A DNA stretch of 64,000 nucleotides. Origin: Margaritifera margaritifera. Lineage: Eukaryota > Mollusca > Bivalvia > Unionida > Margaritiferidae. Location: assembly GCA_029931535.1 (NCBI GenBank), contig JAQPZY010001695.1, forward strand, positions 7,416,001 to 7,480,000, read 5' to 3'. The notes beneath the pieces are model-generated. The model saw nothing but the letters and a program-made list of their open reading frames with translations. It did no database searches and was not told where the DNA came from. Made by a program: the position numbers and the translations under genes. This document shows, one piece after another, positions 25,756 to 35,744 of this stretch. Position 1 is the first letter of the stretch, and each line of letters opens with the position of its first letter.

Positions 25756-25812
25756 ATGTATAACACATTCTCAACTGTGAACAGTGTAGACCTCGATCTG
25801 CTATTGCATGTA
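25754..25812 (+). mobile_element. Truncated relic of the double-hairpin MITE
   Basis: GTGTAGACCTCGATCTGCTA matches the hairpin arm CATAGACCC(A/T)GATCTGCCA of the 217-bp MITE family. Only about 60 bp remain between the (TA)n tract and a CAGTGATCCCTCACTA sequence that itself resembles a Tigger-type terminus. Confidence 0.55.
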
Positions 25813-25854
25813 CAGTGATCCCTCACTAAAAAATTGTTCATAGGACCAATAAAA

Positions 25855-26364
25855 GTGTACTGTGATATAGACAAGGTCGCCTTATACTGGGGTACTGTGA
25901 TATAGACAACATTGCCTTATACAGGGGTACTGTGATATAGATGAGGTTACCTTATACTGGGGTACTGTGATATAGACAAGGTCACCTTATACTGGGGTAC
26001 TGTGATATAGACAAGGTTGCCTTATACTGGGGTACTGTGATATAGACAAGGCTGCCTTATTCTGGGGGACTGTGATAGAGACAAGGCTGCCTTATACTGG
26101 GGTACTGTGATATAGACAAAGTCACCTTATACTGGGGTAATGTGATATGGGCAAGGTTGCCTTATGCTGGGATACTGTGATATAGACAAGGTCACCTTAT
26201 ACTGGGGTACTGTGATAGAGGCAAGGTTGCCTTACACTGGGGTACTGTGATATAAACAAGGTTTCTTTATTCTGGAGTACTGTGATATAGCAAAGGTCAC
26301 CGTATACTCCAGTGTACTGTGATATATGCAAGGTTGCCTTATACTGGGGTGCTGTGATATAGGC
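25855..26364. repeat. 35-bp minisatellite, ~15 copies, split by a SINE
   Basis: Units begin TACTGTGATATAGACAAGGT and end with (C/T)(A/G)CCTTATACTGGGG. The array resumes for one unit at 26559-26592, so the SINE at 26365-26558 inserted into it after it had formed. Confidence 0.95.
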
Positions 26365-26558
26365 TTTGCTTTGGTTTGCTTTGGTGCTTTGCGGCACAGT
26401 AACACAATTAGGTTATTTAGTGCTGAGGCAATTAGAGTAAAGTGCTTTGCCCAAGGACACACCACGGTAGCTGACCCAACCTGGTCCAATGGTAGGATTC
26501 GAACCAGCACCCTTTCGGTCATGAGTCCAGTACGCTAACCACTGAGCCACCACGGCTC
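26365..26558 (-). mobile_element. tRNA-derived SINE inserted in the 35-bp array
   Basis: Read on the minus strand, the head contains an A-box-like TGGCTCAGTGG and a B box GGTTCGAATCC, the two internal RNA polymerase III promoter elements of tRNA-derived SINEs. A body with CCTTGGGCAAAGCACTTTAC follows, a conserved-looking central segment shared by many marine-animal SINEs. The tail is made of CAAAGCAAACCAAAGC-type repeats. An 11-bp direct repeat GTGATATAGGC flanks the element (26354-26364 and 26559-26569) and is the likely target-site duplication. The SINE superfamily was not checked. Confidence 0.88.
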
Positions 26559-26848
26559 GTGATATAGGCAAGGCTGCCTTATATTGGGGTGTGGAAAGTT
26601 TGCACTATCGTTGTGCCCTAATATGTGTCAACAAATCTTCATGTGACTAGGTTCAGGGTTGAATTAGTCCCGATGGTTCTAGCACATTCAAGGGTAACAT
26701 GGTCAGCTATCCTGGGTTGAAAGTTCCCTCCAAGTCCTGTTTTAGTTAAGTATATTTCTCAAAATTTCTACTAAAAGTGCAATTCTGCATGATCTGGAAT
26801 AAAAATGTACAATAACTGGAAATTTCACTTGATTGCAAAACAATTGCA

Positions 26849-26962
26849 GCTTATGGACTAATGTCTGTATGGAAGCCCATCTGATGTCCGTCCTTCTGGC
26901 TAGCTTATGGACTAATGATGTCTGTACTGAAGCCCATCTGATGTCAGTCCTTCTGGCTTCAA
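26849..26962. repeat. ~55-bp tandem duplication, 2 copies
   Basis: AGCTTATGGACTAATG...TCTGTA(T/C)(G/T)GAAGCCCATCTGATGTC(C/A)GTCCTTCTGGCT occurs twice in succession; the second copy has an extra ATG. Confidence 0.9.
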
Positions 26963-27658
26963 CACTAAGTTTAGGGTTTGCATTTTGGTCATTTTCTCAG
27001 ACATTATTAATTGCTCTCAGAATCACATGACTTGGTACGTAAATGTTTCATGAGGAGTACTTAACAGCCATTCATGAAAACTGACTTAAAGCCAAAATTA
27101 ACCAGATGTTTGTATGGACAGAAGGTTAATCCTATATGCTACTGTCACAGTAATAGCAGGGCATGAAAAGCTCAGTTTAAAGAAGATAATCCGGGATGTT
27201 TAGTGAAACTCTACAAGTTTCTTACTAGTCTCCTCATTCTCAAAGACCAGTGATACATTGATAAAATGTAAAGAAGATATGAATTTTACACACTAGAAGC
27301 ATATCACTTAATACATTTTTGAAGTGAATACATAATTTATGGCAGATGAAAAATGCATATCTGCTTGGTTTGCTTGCCCACCAACACAATTATGGAGAGT
27401 GCTTGATATATTTATATTTTTCAGTAACATCACTGCTTGGGGATAACCCCACCCTAACCTTAAATCTGAGTAAATTCCAGATTGCTAATTTATCACCATT
27501 ATTTAAAAATTGCCTCAAATTGAGTACTTTTTGCACTCCAACATTTTGAGATAATATGGCATGCAGTGTGGGAATTGAAAACATGCCTTGATGAGTATAT
27601 AAATATATGGCAAAGATATTTCAAGAATATTTGAACTCCAGAACTGTTTCAACAGTTA
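26963..27658. other. No feature recognised
   Basis: No exon or element can be supported. The two overlapping 64-67-codon frames near 27346-27584 show no family motif. Confidence 0.4.
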
Positions 27659-27897
27659 GGGTCCTGGGTAGCCGACTGGTTTAAGGCACTCGCCATTACA
27701 GATCACTCACACATCTCACTTCTGTCCGCGTGGGTTCGAGTCTCAGCTCAGCCAATGTGGGTATGTGAAAAAGCTTGCCAGTAGGTTCCTGTGGGTTGGT
27801 GGTTTTTCCCGGGTTCTTTCTCCAGCCAATATACTGACTGCAATGTATAAGTCTATCATGTGCTGAAAAATGGCGTTAAACCCACAAAAACAAAACA
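27659..27897 (+). mobile_element. tRNA-derived SINE with molluscan-type tail
   Basis: The head contains GTAGCCGACTGGTTTAAGGC (A-box region) and GGTTCGAGTC (B box, 27733-27742), together a tRNA-like polymerase III promoter. The body has GTGGTTTTTCCCGGGTTCTT, and the 3' end ATGGCGTTAAACCCACAAAA is followed by an A/C-rich tail. The GGCGTTAAAC plus CAAAACAAA ending is a pattern I associate with bivalve and other mollusc SINEs and is one reason for the organism call. I could not find a clear target duplication. Confidence 0.87.
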
Positions 27898-28911
27898 AAT
27901 GATGCACTTCACTTGAAACTTGGGTGAAAGATATCAAACACTACAGAAGAATGATTATACTAGGCTCCATGCTAATAATCATAAAGATCGAACTAACAAA
28001 TTACCTTGGGAAATGCTGTCACAAAATGGAACAATATTTGATCTATGGAGGCAGCCTTTTATGTGTACCATGTGACTTGATTACAAGATTATTGTCAATT
28101 TACAATTATTGTCGGTAAAGCTGTCAGAAAATGGAACAATATTTGATTTACTCAAACAATGGAGGTCACAGCCATTTATGTACATCATGTGTCCTGATTA
28201 CAAGATAACTGTCAGTGTATAAATTAAAATATAAACTGACAGGCCATGGAAACGATTGTAATTTTTAGTGTTCAAATGGAATATTTAATGAGAGCACAAA
28301 GAGTTTTACGTTTTTCTAAGCTTAAAACTACAGCTTCCTAATTTGTTCTTGTTAAAACTTGGCATGTAATGCCAAATTCTTCATACTAAGCTTTTAAAAA
28401 TGGCTAAGGGAATACCCAAGTCTCTGTGCCTTTTTCCTTGGGTTACTTGCACAAAGTTTCACTGCACATATCAATTAGAAGTTTATTTTTTATGTGTCAA
28501 AGTCATTACATATAATTTATAAATTATCTGCAAACTTCCCCAGTAATATTTAATTTCTCAGTTAGGCATATTTCCAGTTGCTCAGACCACATGTCAGCAA
28601 TGTTTTCTACCCTAGCAAGATTAGTTGTTATCAGGTCATTTACCCACTTAACATGCACACATGTGTGAAGAAATAAATTATATTTTCTTGCTTTCAAATT
28701 TCAATCAGTGCAAAGTTTGTAATTTGATAGAAACATGAAATTTCAGTTAAGTCCTCTATGATAACGTGCATTGATGTATAGGCAGCCATTTTGAATTATA
28801 TTTGCATGACATATGTGCTTGATGAGTTTCAGTGGATATATAAATAAAAACTAGCAGTTAGATTTTGTTGTAATTTTACTCATACTTAGAAAAATATGCA
28901 TTCTTTCTGTG
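27898..28911. other. No gene seen
   Basis: AT-rich DNA. AATGGAACAATATTTGAT occurs twice about 105 bp apart (near 28026 and 28131) and is followed in both places by GGAGG and CATGTG blocks, indicating an old duplication. No exon recognised. Confidence 0.45.
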
Positions 28912-30695
28912 TCACAAATTTGAGTAAATCATGTAGTGACAAAAATTGTGTATCTGAGTATATCAGGCAGTGACACCACATGTGTATTTGAGTAAATCAG
29001 GCAGTGACACCACATGTGCATCTGAGTAAATCAGACAGTGATACCAAATGTGTATCTGAGTATATCGGGCAGTGATACCAGATGTGTAACTGAGTAAATC
29101 AGGCAATGAGACCAAATGTGCATCTGAGTAAATCAGGCAGTGATACTAGATGTGTATCTGAGTAAATCAGGCAGTGACACCATATGTGCATCTGAGTAAA
29201 TCAGGCAGTGACACCACATGTGCATCTGATTATATTGGGCTGTGATACCAGATGTATATCTGAGTATATCAGGCAGTGATACATGTACCAGCTGTGTATC
29301 TGAGTATATCAGGCAGTGATACCAGATGGGTATCTGTGTAAATCAGGCAGTGAAACCAGATGTGCATCTGAGTAAATCAGGCAGTGATACCAGATGTGTA
29401 TCTGAGTAAATCAGGCAGTGACACCAAATGTGTATCTGAGTAAATCAGGCAGTGACACCAGATGTGCATCTGAGTATATTGGGCTGTGATACCAGATGTG
29501 TATCTGAGTATATCAGGCAGTGATACATGTACCAGCTGTGTATCTGAGTATATCAGGCAGTGATACCAGATGTGTATCTTAGTATATCAGGCAATGATAC
29601 CAGATGTGTATCTTAGTATATCAGGCAGTGAAACCAGATGTGTATCTGAGTATATCAGGCAGTGATACCAGATGTGTATCTGAGTATAATAGGCAGTGAT
29701 ACCAGATGTGTATCTGAGTATATTATGCAGTGATACCAGATGTGTATCTGAGCATATCGGGCAGTGATACCAGCTGTGTATCTGAGTATATTAGGCAGTG
29801 ATACCAGATGTGTATCTGAGTATATCAGGCAGTGATCATGTACCAGCTGTGTATCTGAGTATATCAGGCAGTGATACCAGATGTGCATCTGTGTAAATCA
29901 GGCAGTGACACCAGATGTGAATCTGAGTAAATCAGACAGTGATACCAGATGTGTAACTGAGTAAATCAGGCAGTGACACCAGATGTGTATCTGAGTAAAT
30001 CAGGCAGTGATACCAGATGTGCATCTGAGTACATTGGGCTGTGATACCAGATGTGTATCTTAGTGTATCAGGCAGTGATACCAGATGTGTATCTGAGTAT
30101 ATTATGCAGTAATACCAGATGTGTATCTCAGTATATCGCACAGTGAAACCAGATGTGTATCTGAGTATATTAGACAGTGATACCAGATGTGTATCTGAGT
30201 ATATCAGGCAGTGATACATGTACCAGCTGTGTATCTGAGTATATCAGACAGTGATACCAGATGTTTATCTGTGTAAATCAGGCAGTGACACCAGATGTGC
30301 ATCTGAGTAAATCAGGCAGTGACACCAGATGTGCATCTGAGTATATTGGGCTGTGATACCAGATGTGTATCTGAGTTTATCAGGCAGTGATAAATGTACC
30401 AGCTGTGTATCTGAGTATATCAGGCAGTGATACCAGATGTGTATCTGAGTATATCAGGCAATGATACCAGATGTGTATCTTAGTATATCAGGCAGTGATA
30501 CCAGATGTGTATCTGAGTATATTAGGCAGTGATACCAGATGTGTATCTGAGTATATTAGGCAGTGATACCAGATGTGTATCTGAGTATATCGGGCAGTGA
30601 TACCAGCTGCGTATCTGAGTATATCAGGCAGTGATACCAGATGTGTGTCTGAGTAAATCAAAATCAGATAGTGATACTAGATTTGTATCTGAGGC
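28912..30695. repeat. 34-bp minisatellite, ~52 copies
   Basis: Units begin GATGTGTATCTGAGTATATC and end AGGCAGTGATACCA. Variants include TAAATC for TATATC, CACC for TACC, and an insertion making GATACATGTACCAGCTG. Several variant strings recur in the same order, so multi-unit segments were duplicated. The array decays at both ends. Confidence 0.96.
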
Positions 30696-30716
30696 TTAAA
30701 GGGTTAAAACGGGTTA

Positions 30717-31325
30717 GTAAAAGAAGTGTCATTAACAGGCCAATATAAGAAGTGTCATTAACAGGCTAATATAAGAAGTGTCATTAACAGGCTAATATAA
30801 GAAGTGTCATTAACAGGCTAATATAAGAAGTATCATTAACAGGCTAATATAAGAAGTGTCATTAACAGGCTAATATAAGACATGTCATTAACAGGCTAAT
30901 ATAAGAAGTGTCATTAACAGGCTAATATAAGACATGTCATTAACAGGCTAATATAAGGGTTGTCATTAGCAGGCTAATATAGTGTCATTAACAGGCCAAT
31001 ATAAGAGTTGTCATTAACAGGCTAATATAAGAAGTGTCATTAACAGGCTAATATAAGATGTGTCATTAACAGGCTAATACAAGAAGTGTCATTAACAGGC
31101 TAATATAAGATGTGTCATTAACAGGCCAATATAAGAGTTGTCATTAACAGGCTAATATAGTGTCATTAACAGGCCAATAATAGAGTTGTCATTAACAGGC
31201 TAATATAAGATGTGTCATTAACAGGCTAATACAAGAAGTGTCATTAACAGGCTAATATAAGAAGTGTCATTAACAGGCTAATATAAGACGTGTCATTAAC
31301 AGGCCAATATAAGAAGTGTCATTAG
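30717..31325. repeat. 26-bp minisatellite, ~23 copies
   Basis: Units begin GAAGTGTCATTAACAGGCTA and end ATATAA. Variants GATGTG, GACATG, GAGTTG and a shortened ATATAGTGTC recur in runs. It starts about 20 bp after the preceding 34-bp array. Confidence 0.96.
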
Positions 31326-31355
31326 GAGTACTTGATATAAATTTTTTAGAACTTA

Positions 31356-31568
31356 CTGTATACACTTGCTTACAAGTCACATCCAACTACAAACAGTATA
31401 TACCCAGATCTGCTGTCTCATAATGCACCAGTAGATATGGGTCTATGCTGTTTCTTAGTACTAATGGGTAGAACAAGCAACATACACCTTTATCTACTTG
31501 TGCATTTTGCGATGGCAGATCAGGAGCTATTTTGCAGTAGGATCCAACTTATACATGAGTATATACGG
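31356..31568 (+). mobile_element. Double-hairpin MITE, copy 2
   Basis: TA-flanked element of about 213 bp. Its ends, CTGTATACACTTGC on the left and GAGTATATACGG on the right, are diverged forms of the family terminus. Internal hairpin arms ACCCAGATCTGCTG and AGATATGGGTCTATGCTG are still visible, so it is older than copies 3-5. Confidence 0.82.
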
Positions 31569-31960
31569 TACTATCATGTGGACATGATGTTTAAATTTTC
31601 AAACATGTAATTTCAGCACATTCAGCCATTGACCATTTTTTAACCATATCAGAACCATTGATACTTGACCCATCAGTGTGGCATTTAAAAACTGACAATC
31701 TTTGCATATAAACTCTTTCACTTGGGACATAGCGTTTACCCACATTTTAACATTTTTACATTTTATATTTTAGCTTGTTGTTCTAAATGTTTACATTTGT
31801 TTGGAAAGGTTTGTCCTCCTAGGTTTTTGTGTAGTCGTTTTTACATCTTTCAAACTTTACCTTTAGATGGCACCATGGTGTCCTTTTCAACATTACTTTG
31901 GTTAGTTTCAAATTTGGTCTAATTTTGCTTGCATACTAAAGTGTAGGTTACACTAACTTC

Positions 31961-32594
31961 ATGTTATGTGTCCTGTCTTACATGTTATAAGTCCTGTCTT
32001 ACATGTTATGTGTCCTGTCTTACATGTTATGTGTCCTGTCTTACATGTTATAAGTACTGTCTTACATGTTATGTGTCCTGTCTTACATGTTATAAGTCCT
32101 GTCTTACATGTTATGTGTCCTGTCTTACATGTTATGTGTCCTGTCTTACATGTTATAAGTCCTGTCTTACATGTTATGTGTCCTGTCTTACATGTTATGT
32201 GTCCTGTCTTACATGTTGTAAGTCCTGTCTTACATGTTATGTGTCCTGTCTTACATGTTATGTGTCCTGTCTTACATGTTATATGTCCTGTCTTACAAGT
32301 TATGTGTCCTGTCTTACATGTTATGTGTCCTGTCTTACATGTTATAAGTCCTGTCTTACATGTTATGTGTCCTGTCTTACATGTTATGTGTCCTGTCTTA
32401 CATGTTGTAAGTCCTGTCTTACATGTTATGTGTCCTGTCTTACATGTTATGTGTCCTGTCTTACATGTTATATGTCCTGTCTTACATGTTATAAGTACTG
32501 TCTTACATGTTATGTGTCCTGTCTTACATGTTATATGTCCTGTCTTACAAGTTATGTGTCCTGTCTTACATGTTATGTGTCCTGTCTTACATGG
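31961..32594. repeat. 21-bp minisatellite, 30 units, 61 bp upstream of a TRPV exon
   Basis: Units of TGTCCTGTCTTACATGTTAT plus G. The last positions vary (ATGTGT, ATAAGT, GTAAGT, ATATGT) in a largely trimeric pattern: two ATGTGT units, then one variant, a 63-bp higher-order unit. Frames of 212 and 214 codons (31966-32604, 31968-32612) stay open because 21 is divisible by three; the encoded heptads are repeat products. The array ends 60 bp before the exon at 32655. Confidence 0.96.
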
Positions 32595-32654
32595 TACATG
32601 GTAGAATGCTAGCCTTCATAGATTTTGTGCCAATCCTTTCATTTTCTATTGCAG

Positions 32655-32736
32655 GAATTCTGGAGATACAGCAATGTTACTTGTTCAGCATATCCTCTCA
32701 CAAATTTGGACTCCATTGGGCCAGGTGGAGATACCA
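32655..32736 (+). CDS. TRPV-like exon: linker after ankyrin repeats
   Basis: Acceptor TTTTCTATTGCAG before 32655; donor GTAAGT at 32737. The exon encodes 27 codons plus one base (A), which completes an Asn codon with the first two bases of the next exon. Visible motifs are [10 protein letters not shown] and AYPLTNLDS. In TRPV channels the corresponding stretch (FW-x-YG-x-VTC...YPL-x-x-DT/S) lies between the last ankyrin repeat and the pre-S1 helix and helps couple the cytosolic domain to the pore. The reading frame at its 5' end is taken as phase 0 from this family match; the upstream exon was not found. Confidence 0.87.
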
Positions 32737-33597
32737 GTAAGTCGGAACCCTTTCGCCAGAGCCATAAAAGATTTAGTGGAAATAATATTCTTTCATATTT
32801 ATTCTTCACATATTGAATGCAGACATGTTAAATTCCAGCAAAAAAAATTATTGGGGTTTGCATGCTTGGGAATGTCATAGCACGTACAGTCATAGCAAAT
32901 TAGCTGTGTTTTGATATGTGAAATTTTACATCTACATACCTTGCTGTTTCTGTGTTTTGTTTCCAACTATGTACTACCTGCTTCTTTTCTTTTCTGGCAA
33001 AGTCAAATATATATAATCTGTCTTCCTCTTAGACATCTTCAAGCTGACACTATCCCATAATGTCACCATTAATCATGTTAATGACAAATTATATTTCTTG
33101 CATATAAGCATCTTTCTAATTGAAACCAATTTACAGTTTTAGACTAGTTCCCAAACCAATTGTTTCACAAGATTTGAAATTCTCTGCTGTTCCTGTTATG
33201 GAAGCAGACAACCACCAGTGTGCTACCTCCATGTTAATTTATGTGTTACGTATTTTCGAGGTAGCAGGTCAGCTTGTCATCAATTATTAATTAATTTTTG
33301 AAAACAGTAGAATAGAAAAATGCTGTTTTTGGGTGAAATTCTGTAGCATAGTTTTCTCAAAGAAAAAATGAGTTTTGTAAATAATTAGTGTGAGAGGAAA
33401 CCAGTTAATCATGGAAGGATAATACTATAATAAGGTATATCAATGTTTTCTCTTTTGTCACAACTTTTGATACTGCCTTTGAATGTTTTTCATTCTGTTT
33501 CATAAATATATGCCCGCCATGTAATTTCCAGGAAAAAATATAAGTACAGTCTTTATTAGGAGAGAAGTTATGTTTCATATATTTAATTACAGGTGTA

Positions 33598-33932
33598 CAG
33601 CTCTCCCTGGTTATAATGCACCTCATTATAATGTAATTCTGTATATAATGCGGTACTGCTATGGACCCCGTGACCAAAATCTTACCAATATATAACAATT
33701 AGGGTTGAAAGAAAACAAGGTGAAACTTAGTCTTATATCTTCATTTCCTTTTTAAAACCCCATTATTTAAAAAAATTTGAGACTGCCAACTATACCACGG
33801 TTTCGTATATTTTGATATTCTCAATATATCATGGTTCCGTTTATATCGTGGTACTCAGTATAATGCAATTTGGTACATAATGCTGCCAGCGATGATGGAA
33901 CCTAACTACCACATTATAACAAGGGAGAGCAT
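33598..33932. mobile_element. Tigger-like MITE in TRPV intron 1 (tentative)
   Basis: The left end CAGCTCTCCCTGGTTATAAT and the inverted right end GCTCTCCCTTGTTATAATG match over most of their length. TA precedes the left end (33596-33597), but a TA at the right end is not clear. The inside is rich in TATAATG(C/T) and TATATCATGGTTCCGT repeats and has no open frame. CAG ends with TA targeting suggest the pogo/Tigger group. Confidence 0.65.
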
Positions 33933-34285
33933 GCTTCATTATTGATTAGTTTTAAAACTTTCATCAAGAAATTTTATGTTAAAGACATTGTACTAAAGAT
34001 AATAATATTTCATTGTAGTTTTTGGTGGATTATTTCATTGCTGTATCAATCAGTTTTACTAACAAGCTTTTGAATACTGTAACTTGAAGTGTAAAAAATT
34101 CCAAAAAATAAATTTGTCCTCCTTTAACAATCATCTGCCTTTACAAAGCCACGTTCTCAAAGTCTCTACAACTAATTTAAAAAGAAAATGAACTTGTATA
34201 ACCAAGCCAGAAGGAATTTTAGGTCAATTTATTACTTGACTTGGCTGATTAATACTTGTTTGGCAGTACATGTATATTATGTTTT

Positions 34286-34825
34286 TGATAATAAGGGCAT
34301 GAAAAATCATATTTCTTTCACCCTGCTTGTGTGGCAGTTATATGTTGGAGCTAGGGATGAACAATTTTGATATCTTTCACCCTGCATGTATGGCTGTTAT
34401 TTGCTGGAGCTAGTGATGAAAAATCATGATTTTTTTCATCCTACTTGTATGGTAGTTATTTGTCGGAACTTGGCATGAAACATTGTGATATTTTTCACCC
34501 TACTTGTATGGCTGTTATTTGCTGAGCTCAGCCCAAGGGATGAAAAGTCATGATTTTTTTCACCCTACTTGTATGGCAGTTATTAGTTTCAGCTGGGGAT
34601 GAAAAATCAAAAAAAAATTCACCCTACTTATATGGCAGTTATTTGTTAGAGCTAGGCATGAAAAATCAAAACTTTTTTCACCCCGCTTTTATGGCAGTTA
34701 TTTGGTGGAGCTAGGCATGAAAAATCAAAACTTTCTTCACCCTGCTTGTATGGCAGTTATTTGTTGGAGCTAGGTATGAAAAATAAAGATTTTGTTCACT
34801 CTACTTGTTTGGCATTTATTTGTCA
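34286..34825. repeat. ~60-bp minisatellite in TRPV intron 1, ~9 copies
   Basis: Units contain GGCAGTTATTTGTTGGAGCT, then AGG(C/G)ATGAAAAATCA, then TTTTTTCACCCTACTTGTAT. Divergence is moderate (GTCGGAACTTGG, GCTGAGCTCAGCCCAAGG). It ends about 120 bp before the exon at 34949. Confidence 0.93.
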
Positions 34826-34948
34826 GGTGCCATTCTGGGCTGTCATGTGTTTTGGAGATGGCTAACAATGGACTTGTCTGATTCATGGTTATTATTCATC
34901 ATTTTAGTCTTCCCGACTTGATGTCATCTTTGACTGTCTTTTTTTCAG

Positions 34949-35064
34949 ATTGGAATTCTGCCCTGATGATTGTGATAGATGGAGAGACTGATGAGCATTT
35001 GGAAATGCTAGAGGGTGGAGTCATGCGACAGTTGCTGGATGAAAAGTGGAAAACATTTGCAAGG
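34949..35064 (+). CDS. TRPV-like exon: pre-S1 region
   Basis: Acceptor TCTTTTTTTCAG before 34949; donor GTAATG at 35065 (weaker than GTAAGT). The first two bases finish the Asn codon begun in the previous exon, giving [10 protein letters not shown]; then [14 protein letters not shown] and [11 protein letters not shown]. The tryptophan-containing (K/E)KWKTFA motif just before S1 is highly characteristic of TRPV channels. The exon ends in phase 0 on AGG (Arg). The agreement of the split Asn codon with the family consensus is strong evidence for the junction. Confidence 0.92.
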
Positions 35065-35630
35065 GTAATGAACCACCTTGACATTATTTAAGTAGCAGTA
35101 ATTGCACTAGCTTTGCCCATTTGCAATCCTGGGTTAAATGCCAGATTCTGGCATGAGCTATAGGTCATCAAAGGCAGTTGTAAACCAGCAAGTTCTCCAG
35201 TCTTCTTTACCATAAAGATTACTGTCTATACTCGTGTATAAGCTGATACCAACTGCAAACTGCATAGACCCAGGTCTGCCATCGCATAATGCGCCAGCCG
35301 ATCTGGGTCTATGCAGTTTGTTAGGACGAATCAGTAGAACAAACAACGTAGACCTTGATCTGCCGGCAGATTATGCGATGGCAGATCTGGGTCTATGTTG
35401 TTTGCATGTGGACCTGGATTATACGCGAGTATATAAGGTACATCATCTAGACCATTGAGAGTAAGTGATTTTAGTTTTTCCAACATCGAAAATTTTGTCC
35501 ACATCATGAGAAACCGTTTCTCCAGTAAGGCTACCATTTCATTACAGAAGGGGTCATTTCATAAGAGAAGTGTACTGCAATAGACATCTGATTATTTTCT
35601 TATTTTTGAACACAATTGTTCTTTTTTCAG
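35065..35630 (+). other. TRPV intron 2, carrying a MITE
   Basis: GT-AG intron of 566 bp, phase 0, ending in TTCTTTTTTCAG. A 217-bp MITE (35222-35438) makes up nearly 40% of it. An AT-rich, partly repetitive patch follows (near 35500-35575). Confidence 0.88.
35222..35438 (+). mobile_element. Double-hairpin MITE, copy 3 (in TRPV intron 2)
   Basis: Exactly 217 bp between TA dinucleotides (35220-35221 and 35439-35440), the same length as copies 4 and 5. The first hairpin pairs CTGCATAGACCCAGGTCTGC with GATCTGGGTCTATGCAG around the palindrome CGCATAATGCG. The second pairs CATAGACCTTGATCTGCCGG-type with GGCAGATCTGGGTCTATG arms. The ends are CTGTCTATACTCGTGTATAA and its approximate inverse TTATACGCGAGTATATAAGG. 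No open frame. Confidence 0.92.
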
Positions 35631-35744
35631 CGGCGGTTCTTTCAGAGGTTGGTTATAGCCTTCCTTCACCTTGCATTGATAAGTGTTGTTGTGTATCTCA
35701 GAAAATCATCAGACCTGCTTGTCTACGCAGAAGCAGAAGATGCT
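35631..35744 (+). CDS. TRPV-like exon: transmembrane helix S1
   Basis: Acceptor CTTTTTTCAG before 35631; donor GTGAGT at 35745. It encodes 38 codons, phase 0 at both ends. The start RRFFQRLVIAFLHLALISVV is a basic pre-helix followed by about 20 hydrophobic residues, with a YLR motif at the end of the helix as in TRPV S1. The remaining acidic residues (SSDLL, EAEDA) form the start of the S1-S2 extracellular loop. The loop is short for the family if the next exon follows directly. Confidence 0.92.

Larger units (their letters stand above)
32737..34948 (+). other. TRPV intron 1 (between exons at 32.7 and 34.9 kb)
   Basis: GT-AG intron of 2212 bp (GTAAGT...TTTTTTTCAG), phase 1. It holds a 335-bp palindromic element (33598-33932) and a ~60-bp minisatellite (34286-34825). 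The remainder, about 32740-33590, shows nothing recognisable. Confidence 0.85.

Noticed and set aside
28912..31325. CRISPR-like regular spacing of 26-34-bp repeats
   Set aside because: Units are directly contiguous with no unique spacers, the host is eukaryotic and no Cas genes are present. They are minisatellites.
31966..32604. 212-codon open frame of seven-residue repeats
   Set aside because: It is a translation of the 21-bp array; two of three frames stay open because the unit is a multiple of three, and there is no flanking coding sequence.
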